A DNA stretch of 5,305 bases from Prevotellaceae bacterium (GTDB taxonomy: Bacteria; Bacteroidota; Bacteroidia; Bacteroidales; UBA932): contig JAIRLT010000044.1 of NCBI GenBank assembly GCA_031259225.1, forward strand, positions 1 through 5,305. Reading direction: 5' to 3'. A program made the position numbers and the translations under genes. This document shows, in pieces, positions 1-4,072 of the stretch. Under the pieces are notes generated by a model. It saw only the letters and a list, made by a program, of their open reading frames with translations. It was not told where the DNA came from and made no database searches. Position 1 is the first letter of the stretch; each line of letters opens with the position of its first letter.

Positions 1-9
1 ATGCAACCT

Positions 10-34
10 ATAGGGTAGCACGAAGAAACCCTAT
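10..34. repeat. Short inverted repeat, 7-bp arms
   Basis: The arms ATAGGGT (10-16) and ACCCTAT (28-34) are perfect reverse complements separated by 11 nt (agcacgaagaa). The left arm also overlaps a small palindrome, CCTATAGG (7-14). There is no T-tract after it on either strand, so it does not read as an intrinsic terminator. It could be the end of a small interspersed intergenic element running into the C5/G5 hairpin at 49-61. The symmetry is seen directly; any role is unknown. Confidence 0.5.
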
Positions 35-40
35 GCGAAG

Positions 41-61
41 CCCCCTAACCCCCAAAGGGGG
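41..61. repeat. C-run/G-run hairpin, interspersed-type sequence
   Basis: Two C-runs (41-45 and 49-53) are followed by AAA and a G-run (57-61), giving a CCCCC-AAA-GGGGG dyad. On the reverse strand it reads as a G-rich stretch ending in TTAGGGGGC. From memory, similar C/G-run strings recur between genes in many Bacteroidetes genomes. I cannot verify that here, nor whether it is multicopy in this genome. No protein-coding role is supported. Confidence 0.4.
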
Positions 62-68
62 AACAATG

Positions 69-92
69 GAATATGAATTATGAATTATGAAC
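69..92. repeat. Heptamer tandem repeat GAATTAT
   Basis: Two exact GAATTAT units (75-81, 82-88) are preceded by a 6-nt variant GAATAT (69-74) and followed by GAAC (89-92). The string GAATTATGAATTATGAAC differs at only two positions from the one at 3984-4001 (GAAGTATGAAGTATGAAC), in another intergenic gap of this window. It is non-coding and probably part of a dispersed heptamer family. Confidence 0.6.
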
Positions 93-116
93 AAATAATA
101 ATGTTGGGGAAAATAC

Positions 117-179
117 CAAAGAAACTGGGAAAAGTTTTTTGGGGCGTTAGGAAAGTTTTTGAGCTTGTTTGGAAACTTT
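117..179. repeat. Decayed left flank of the 21-bp array
   Basis: Stepping back from the intact array in 21-bp steps gives three windows (117-137, 138-158, 159-179). Each still ends in AAAGTTT or AAACTTT preceded by G-rich sequence. By eye, identity to the intact unit is about 12 of 21 for the nearest and about 11 of 21 for the next. The conserved part is the A/T-rich end of the unit; the GTAAGTCCACTTAC core is lost. I infer degenerate older copies, with newer copies added or homogenised on the right. Confidence 0.5.
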
Positions 180-347
180 CTAAGTCCGCTTACAAACTTT
201 GTAAGTCCACTTACAAACTTTGTACGTCCGCTTATAAACTTTGTAAGTCCACTTACAAGCCTTGTAAGTCCACTTACAAGCTTTGTAAGTCCACTTATAA
301 TCTTTGTAAGTCCACTTATAATCTTTGTAAGTCCACTTACAAGCTTT
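180..347. repeat. Tandem array of eight 21-bp palindromic units
   Basis: Eight consecutive 21-bp units start at 180, 201, 222, 243, 264, 285, 306 and 327. The core is GTAAGTCCACTTAC, a perfect dyad with 6-bp arms around CC. It extends in several units to TTTGTAAGT-CC-ACTTACAAA. The unit junctions form a second dyad, ACTTACAAA-C-TTTGTAAGT, so the array is self-complementary at two alternating centres. Units 6 and 7 are identical, and so are units 5 and 8. The first and third units carry the most core changes (CTAAGTCCGC, GTACGTCCGC). A 21-bp period equals about two turns of B-DNA, placing every dyad on the same face. There is no spacer diversity, so this is not CRISPR. The array ends 48 bp before the start at 396. 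It could be a multi-site protein-binding region, a structured leader or a selfish repeat. Confidence 0.9.
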
Positions 348-395
348 CTTATCATGTAACAATTCACTTAATATAAATCAATTAAAAAAACAACT
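348..395 (+). promoter_or_regulatory. A/T-rich leader of the 396-1067 gene
   Basis: This short A/T-rich stretch joins the array to the ATG at 396 and ends in an A-rich run (attaaaaaaacaact). Such A-rich upstream regions are usual in Bacteroidetes, where Shine-Dalgarno pairing is weak or absent. I do not find a good TTG / TAnnTTTG promoter pair here. The closest -7-like string, AATCTTTG (320-327), lies inside the array, lacks the leading T, and has no TTG at the usual spacing. The promoter position is therefore unresolved, and transcription may start within or upstream of the array. Confidence 0.3.
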
Positions 396-1067
396 ATGAA
401 CAATCAAAATTTTTTACCGACCAACGACCAGGCATTACTGTCATGGGTCGTAAATTTTCTGGGTTATTTGGCGTCAATATTGCCGCGAATAGGTTTCCCG
501 GAAAGTGTCTACACTGAATTAGTGGCATTGCGCGACCGCTACGCGCAGAAACTCGGCATCGCCGACTCGCCGGTCACCCGCACCAAAGCATCGGTGCAGG
601 AAAAGAATGAGGCGAAGAAATCACTCGTGAGCCGCCTGCGGCAAACGATAGGGGAGTACCTCACGCGCAACCACATGGTCACCGACGCCGACCGCGATAA
701 CCTCGGGCTGCCGGTGCACAAAACTACCCGCACGCCCGCACCGGTAGCGACCACCCATCCCTCTGTCGAAATCGATACATCGGAGTTGCGCCGCATAACC
801 CTCCGCTTTTTTGACGGCAGCAGTGGTCAGGGAGATGCGAAGCCTTTCGGTCAGCATGGCGCGGAAACGGCTTGGGCGCTATTCGACCATCCGCAGGAAG
901 TGCATATCAGCGACCTGACGCACTCCTCATTTGACACGCACACGCCGCTAACGCTCGAATTTGCCGACGAAGACCGCGGTAAGACACTCTACTTCGCCCT
1001 CCGCTGGGAAAACACCACCGGCGAAAAAGGACCCTGGAGCGAAATCCATAGCGCGATAATTCCGTAG
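396..1067 (+). CDS. Conserved-looking hypothetical protein, helical N-terminus plus FnIII-like C-terminus
   Basis: This 223-residue protein has no function I can name. Residues about 10-92 look alpha-helical: a hydrophobic stretch near 12-32, then a charged helix containing EKNEAKK (69-75). A conserved-looking turn, VTDADRDNLGLPVH (95-108), leads into a Pro/Thr linker (109-123, TRTPAPVATTHP). Residues about 126-223 look like a beta sandwich. The segment GKTLYFALRWENTTGEKGPWSE (195-216, broken here only in description) resembles the last strands of a fibronectin type III fold. There is no signal peptide, lipobox or clear membrane helix, so it is probably cytoplasmic. The ATG at 396 follows an A-rich leader and gives a full domain. 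From memory, similar proteins occur repeatedly in Bacteroidetes and some spirochaetes; this is unverified. Immediately upstream lies the 21-bp palindromic array, which may control it or travel with it. Confidence 0.8.
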   Translation: MNNQNFLPTNDQALLSWVVNFLGYLASILPRIGFPESVYTELVALRDRYAQKLGIADSPVTRTKASVQEKNEAKKSLVSRLRQTIGEYLTRNHMVTDADRDNLGLPVHKTTRTPAPVATTHPSVEIDTSELRRITLRFFDGSSGQGDAKPFGQHGAETAWALFDHPQEVHISDLTHSSFDTHTPLTLEFADEDRGKTLYFALRWENTTGEKGPWSEIHSAIIP

Positions 1068-1069
1068 TG

Positions 1070-1089
1070 GGCAGTAGGCAGTAGGCAGT
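1070..1089. repeat. Heptamer tandem repeat GGCAGTA
   Basis: Units GGCAGTA (1070-1076), GGCAGTA (1077-1083) and a partial GGCAGT (1084-1089) begin just after the stop codon of the preceding gene (1065-1067). The unit length matches the heptamers at 75-88, 1150-1163 and 3984-3997, although the unit sequence differs. It is likely a slippage-prone intergenic repeat with no coding role. Confidence 0.6.
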
Positions 1090-1090
1090 G

Positions 1091-1102
1091 CTGGCGCGCC
1101 AG
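1091..1102. repeat. 12-bp perfect palindrome CTGGCGCGCCAG
   Basis: CTGGCGCGCCAG is its own reverse complement, with no spacer. It sits 24 nt after the stop of the 396-1067 gene. No T-tract follows, so a terminator role is unlikely. It could be a binding site or part of a repeat element; the sequence alone does not decide. Confidence 0.5.
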
Positions 1103-1117
1103 AGGAGTTAAGAACTA

Positions 1118-1175
1118 AGAGTTAGGCTGACGCGGCGGCGCTTCGCGAGTGGAGAATGGAGAATTAGGCTGACGC
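1118..1175. repeat. Direct repeat of 16 bp, 42 bp apart, with internal heptamer repeat
   Basis: AGAGTTAGGCTGACGC (1118-1133) recurs as AGAATTAGGCTGACGC (1160-1175) with one mismatch. Between them, TGGAGAA occurs twice in tandem (1150-1156, 1157-1163). No open reading frame is convincing here. The pattern suggests intergenic expansion by local duplication. The following stretch, 1187-1213, is a C/T-rich run built on CCTTTA-like words. Confidence 0.55.
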
Positions 1176-1222
1176 ACCAGCCCCTTTCACCCTTTACCTT
1201 TTACCCTTTGCCCAAAAAAAAG

Positions 1223-1258
1223 AACTGCCGGTGCAGAACTGTACCGGCAGTTTTTTTT
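1223..1258 (+). terminator. Strong intrinsic terminator
   Basis: The arms AACTGCCGGT (1223-1232) and ACCGGCAGTT (1243-1252) form a perfect 10-bp stem around a 10-nt loop. The stem runs into eight T residues (1251-1258). An A-run (1214-1221) just upstream gives a matching T-tract on the other strand, so it could act in both directions. It should end forward transcripts from the 396-1067 gene, leaving a 3' UTR of about 190 nt, and it insulates the promoter at 1301-1331. Confidence 0.85.
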
Positions 1259-1300
1259 GAAATCTTGAAATCTTTAAATTTTGAAATCTTTGAAAAGAAC

Positions 1301-1331
1301 TTGCCTGTCCGGCGAAAAAATGCTATATTTG
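1301..1331 (+). promoter_or_regulatory. Bacteroidetes-type promoter for the lipoprotein gene
   Basis: TTG (1301-1303) and TATATTTG (1324-1331) are separated by 20 nt. The second element matches the Bacteroidetes -7 consensus TAnnTTTG exactly, and the TTG fits the -33 element. Transcription should start a few bases after 1331, leaving a leader of roughly 20 nt before the ATG at 1359. The leader is A/T-rich with no Shine-Dalgarno sequence. Placement between a terminator and a start codon supports the call. Confidence 0.75.
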
Positions 1332-1358
1332 TAACGGTAATTTTAAAAATTTACTATT

Positions 1359-2396
1359 ATGAAAGCAACAAATATTTTAGCGGCAGCCATGGTGGCAGCG
1401 CCTTTTCTATTTACCGGATGCCTTGGCGACCCGGTGGAGCCGGAAGTTAAATCCGCTTATGTGGCAGTCATCGTGAATAACGGCGACGGACAGAACGGCT
1501 CGGTGAACTACTATTTCGAAGACGACGGCAGCATTATTAAAAATCCGTTTGACTACAGCTATAGCGCTACCTACCGTTCCATCCAAATGGTGGGAGACCG
1601 CCTCTGCTTGGTGACCAATGACCAAGACGCCATCCTTTACTTTGATATTAGGGGGTACGTGCTTGGCTCGCCGAGGACGGAAAACCTGCAAACGCCGCGC
1701 TTTGCAACCGCTACCACAAACTATGTTTTCGTTTCCAACTGGGGCGCGGAAACCGGCAGCGGCAGCTACGAAAGTTCGTATATCACCGTTTTCAACAAGG
1801 ACGATTATTCCTTTTATAAAAAACTGCCCTGCGGTTCCCGGGCTGAAGGTATCATCGCCTACAAAGACCGCCTGTTCGTAGCAACCGGGGAGGGTGTTGA
1901 AATATTCAGCACGCTCACTACCGATTTTCTGCCCGAAGATACGGTCAAGGCGTCCACATTGACGGGCAATGCCAAACATTTTGTGGTGGACAGTTTGGGT
2001 ACTATGTGGGTATCTTATGACGGCGGCGGGCTATTGCGTTTTGACCCGTCGTCGCGGATCATCCTCAGCGAGCTGCCGGACGTCCCGGTGGATGCGGAAA
2101 CCGGCTTCATAGCCACTACCAAGAACGGGAAGAAGGTTGTCAGTTACACCAACACGCCCCAGGCAACGGTTGTGGCGACCGATATTTTTACCGGCGAACA
2201 GTCCGTATTGATAGAAGGGAATTATAATATCACAGCATTCGGCGTAAGCCCGTTTACCAACGATATCCTCATAGCCCATACGCCCAGCGGGGAAAGCACA
2301 TTCATGGTTTTTGATGAAACCGGCAAGAAGAAAGGCGAAACCAGCACCGGCACACACACCGGGTATATCACTTTCTTCGGCTATTACTATTATTAA
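1359..2396 (+). CDS. DUF5074/YncE-like beta-propeller lipoprotein
   Basis: This 345-residue protein has a lipoprotein signal peptide: Lys2, a hydrophobic core (6-18) and a lipobox FTGC with the modified Cys at 21. Acidic residues follow at 24, 27 and 29, loosely like a Bacteroidetes surface-export signal. The rest is beta-rich and reads as propeller blades. Visible repeated themes are the SVNYYFEDDG segment (48-57), RLCLVTNDQDAILYFDI (81-97), PRFATATTNYVFVSNWG (113-129), GIIAYKDRLFVATGEGVEIF (164-183), GTMWVSYDGGGLLRFDP (214-230) and a C-terminal blade near 292-320. The 'PRF...YVFVSNWG' and 'AEGI...RLFVA' patterns are typical of DUF5074/YncE propellers. The related Bacteroides protein BtuG binds cobalamin, but the ligand here cannot be inferred. 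The tail is unusually aromatic (TFFGYYYY). It has its own promoter and converges on ssb, with no TonB receptor nearby in the window. Confidence 0.75.
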   Translation: MKATNILAAAMVAAPFLFTGCLGDPVEPEVKSAYVAVIVNNGDGQNGSVNYYFEDDGSIIKNPFDYSYSATYRSIQMVGDRLCLVTNDQDAILYFDIRGYVLGSPRTENLQTPRFATATTNYVFVSNWGAETGSGSYESSYITVFNKDDYSFYKKLPCGSRAEGIIAYKDRLFVATGEGVEIFSTLTTDFLPEDTVKASTLTGNAKHFVVDSLGTMWVSYDGGGLLRFDPSSRIILSELPDVPVDAETGFIATTKNGKKVVSYTNTPQATVVATDIFTGEQSVLIEGNYNITAFGVSPFTNDILIAHTPSGESTFMVFDETGKKKGETSTGTHTGYITFFGYYYY

Positions 2397-2403
2397 AACA
2401 GAT

Positions 2404-2450
2404 AGCTGGAAAGCGGCGCAAAACGGAAAGTTGATGCGCTTGTTGCAGCT
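2404..2450. other. Nested inverted repeats between convergent genes
   Basis: In the 69-nt gap between the lipoprotein stop and the ssb stop, AGCTG (2404-2408) pairs with CAGCT (2446-2450). Inside it, GCGCA (2416-2420) pairs with TGCGC (2435-2439). The two short stems nest and could form one interrupted hairpin. There is no T-tract on either strand, so a role as a shared terminator for the converging transcripts is possible but weakly supported. Confidence 0.3.
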
Positions 2451-2465
2451 TAGGATTTAGAACCG

Positions 2466-2873
2466 CTAAAACGGCAGGTCGTCGTTTTCTGCCGCGTCAA
2501 TAGCCGGCGGTTCGGTTGGAATAGCCGCCGGGCGGTTATCATTTTCGGGGCGTTTTCCCAGCAAGCGCATAACGTCGGCTACGATTTCCGTAGTATAACG
2601 TTTCTGCCCGCTCTGGTCTTCCCAGTTCCGTGTACGCAAGCGACCTTCAATAAATACCTGGCTGCCCTTGCGCACGTGCTTTTCCACGATTTCCGCCAGA
2701 TTTCGCCAAAATACCACATTGTGCCATTCGGTTTGCTCTTTTACAGTACCGCTGCGGTCTTTAAACCGTTCCGTCGTTGCTATGGGGAGGGTTACTACTG
2801 CTACATCGTTTTCCAGATGCCGGATATCAGGGTCTTTTCCGACATTCCCAATCAACATTACTTTGTTCAACAT
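2466..2873 (-). CDS. ssb: Single-stranded DNA-binding protein
   Basis: This 135-residue protein binds and protects single-stranded DNA during replication, recombination and repair, normally as a tetramer. The N-terminal OB fold covers about 1-105 and opens with the family hallmark MLNKVMLIGNVGKDPDIR. Aromatic residues expected to stack on bases include Trp50, Phe55, Trp56 and Trp84, in WHNVVFWR and RNWEDQSGQKRY. A short Pro-rich linker (109-128) leads to the acidic tip ENDDLPF, the peptide that docks partner proteins, so the C-terminus is intact. It is shorter than the 178-residue E. coli SSB mainly because of this linker. It lies 60 nt downstream of mutY on the same strand, an arrangement I know from Bacteroidetes. 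The ATG (2871-2873) begins exactly at the conserved MLNK, so the start is secure. Confidence 0.97.
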   Translation of the reverse strand: MLNKVMLIGNVGKDPDIRHLENDVAVVTLPIATTERFKDRSGTVKEQTEWHNVVFWRNLAEIVEKHVRKGSQVFIEGRLRTRNWEDQSGQKRYTTEIVADVMRLLGKRPENDNRPAAIPTEPPAIDAAENDDLPF

Positions 2874-2933
2874 AAGCGTGTATTTTTAAGTGAATAATCA
2901 CAGCTAAGGTAAGAATAATTTTTGAATATTCGG

Positions 2934-3977
2934 TTATTTTTCCAAAAAAATTGTTACTAACCGCGGCAGTGAATAACTGTCGAGCATGCTGGAAGAAATG
3001 TTCAAATAGCCGGTTTGTAAGGCTGGGGAAATTTTGGAGATGTCAATCGTGTAAAAAGTGGCGTATAAAGTTTGATGCGTCAGTTGGTGTTTGATTTCCC
3101 CGGAAATGCGGCAAATTTTCCATGGGGCATCCCCGAAAAGCGCCGCCCATTTTTCGTTTGTTACCAGTTTCCCGGTCGGCACACGTCCGGTTGTTTCAAT
3201 TAACGGGAACTCGTACAAGCCTTGCCAAATGTCCTTTTCCGTACGTTTGCGGATGAATACGGAATTTTTATGCCGGATAAACAAGTAGTAAAAATAGCGG
3301 GTGCGTATCGCCGTGCGTTTGCTTTTTACCGGGAATTTCCCGGTGGATTTATGCGCAAAGGCATAACAACCGGCAGACAGGGGACAGTCGGCGCAAAGCG
3401 GCTTAGCCGGCGTGCAAACCAGCGAACCGAAATCCATCAATGCCTGGTTGAAGTCGCCGGGATGCGCAGGCGGGATCAGTTCTTCCGCCAGTTCGGCAAA
3501 CAGCTTTTTGCCGGCGCCGGTATCCACCGGTTCGTCCATGCCGAACACGCGCGATAAAATGCGGTAACCGTTGCCGTCGATAGCCGGCACAGCTTCATTA
3601 AAAGCAAACGAAGCAATAGCGGCGGCGGTGTATGCCCCGATGCCTTTTAGCTTCAACAATGCTTCACGGGAACGGGGAAAGCGCCCGCCGTATTCCGCTA
3701 CGATTTGCTGTGCTGTGCTGTGCAGGTGGCGGGCGCGGGAATAATACCCCAAGCCCTGCCACAGGCGCAACACTTCATCAAGGGGCGCGGCAGCCAAGTC
3801 TTGCACTGTCGGGAAGCGTTCCGTAAACCGCAGGTAGTAGGGTTCGCCCTGCTCTACGCGCGTCTGCTGCAAAATAATTTCCGACAGCCAGATTTTATAC
3901 GGGTCGCCGGTCTGCTTCCATGGCAAGTACCGGTGGTGTGCGCGATACCATTCCAATAATTCTTTTGCAAAATCCAC
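2934..3977 (-). CDS. mutY: A/G-specific adenine DNA glycosylase MutY
   Basis: This 347-residue base-excision enzyme removes adenine mispaired with 8-oxoguanine or guanine. The catalytic Glu is Glu33 in WLSEIILQQTRV (30-41). The helix-hairpin-helix is LKGIGAYTAAAIASFAF (110-126), followed by the catalytic Asp134 in PAIDGNGYRIL. The [4Fe-4S] cluster cysteines are 188, 195, 198 and 204, spaced C-X6-C-X2-C-X5-C as the family requires. Residues about 225-347 form the NUDIX-like 8-oxoguanine-recognition domain, with IKHQLTHQTL (295-304) in place of the usual FSH-type motif. Position 137 is Gly where most MutY have Val after DGN, a mild oddity. The start codon is GTG (3975-3977). No in-frame ATG is visible just upstream, and the N-terminus aligns with known MutY length. 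It lies between metK and ssb on the same strand. Confidence 0.97.
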   Translation of the reverse strand: MDFAKELLEWYRAHHRYLPWKQTGDPYKIWLSEIILQQTRVEQGEPYYLRFTERFPTVQDLAAAPLDEVLRLWQGLGYYSRARHLHSTAQQIVAEYGGRFPRSREALLKLKGIGAYTAAAIASFAFNEAVPAIDGNGYRILSRVFGMDEPVDTGAGKKLFAELAEELIPPAHPGDFNQALMDFGSLVCTPAKPLCADCPLSAGCYAFAHKSTGKFPVKSKRTAIRTRYFYYLFIRHKNSVFIRKRTEKDIWQGLYEFPLIETTGRVPTGKLVTNEKWAALFGDAPWKICRISGEIKHQLTHQTLYATFYTIDISKISPALQTGYLNISSSMLDSYSLPRLVTIFLEK

Positions 3978-3983
3978 TTTTTT

Positions 3984-4001
3984 GAAGTATGAAGTATGAA
4001 C
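3984..4001. repeat. Heptamer tandem repeat GAAGTAT
   Basis: Two exact GAAGTAT units (3984-3990, 3991-3997) end in GAAC (3998-4001). This matches the architecture of the 69-92 repeat, with one changed base per heptamer. It lies 7 nt outside the mutY start, so it falls in the mutY leader or in the metK-mutY spacer. Confidence 0.6.
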
Positions 4002-4005
4002 GGCG

Positions 4006-4037
4006 CGTCATTCCGGGCGGAGCGGAGCCGGGAACCC
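4006..4037. repeat. GC-rich imperfect inverted repeat in the metK-mutY gap
   Basis: TTCCGGGC (4011-4018) and GCCGGGAA (4027-4034) are near reverse complements, with one mismatched position in 8, around the loop ggagcgga. The flanks CGTCA and CCC complete a motif resembling GC-rich intergenic repeats that begin CGTCATTCCGGG, which I recall from several bacterial groups. No T-tract follows on the minus strand, so it is not an obvious metK terminator. The following 4038-4072 is built of GTCCCGTT-like words. Confidence 0.45.
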
Positions 4038-4072
4038 GTTGCGTCAAGCGTTGTCCCGTTCCCCGTGTCCCG

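Noticed and set aside
180..347. CRISPR array
   Set aside because: The units are contiguous 21-bp repeats with no unique spacers, and no cas gene is present in the window.
1208..1450. 80-residue plus-strand ORF
   Set aside because: It spans the intrinsic terminator and the promoter and overlaps the signal peptide of the lipoprotein gene in another frame.
1407..1979. 190-residue minus-strand ORF inside the lipoprotein gene
   Set aside because: It is a shadow of a well-supported gene with a promoter and lipobox, and its own translation has no recognisable pattern.
2404..2450. Bidirectional intrinsic terminator between the convergent genes
   Set aside because: The nested stems are only 5 bp each and neither strand has a T-tract. 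I kept it as a structural note only.
2904..2934. Separate ssb promoter in the mutY-ssb gap
   Set aside because: On the minus strand TACCTTAG (2911-2904) has one mismatch to TAnnTTTG, but no TTG lies at the expected distance, so the evidence is too weak to annotate.
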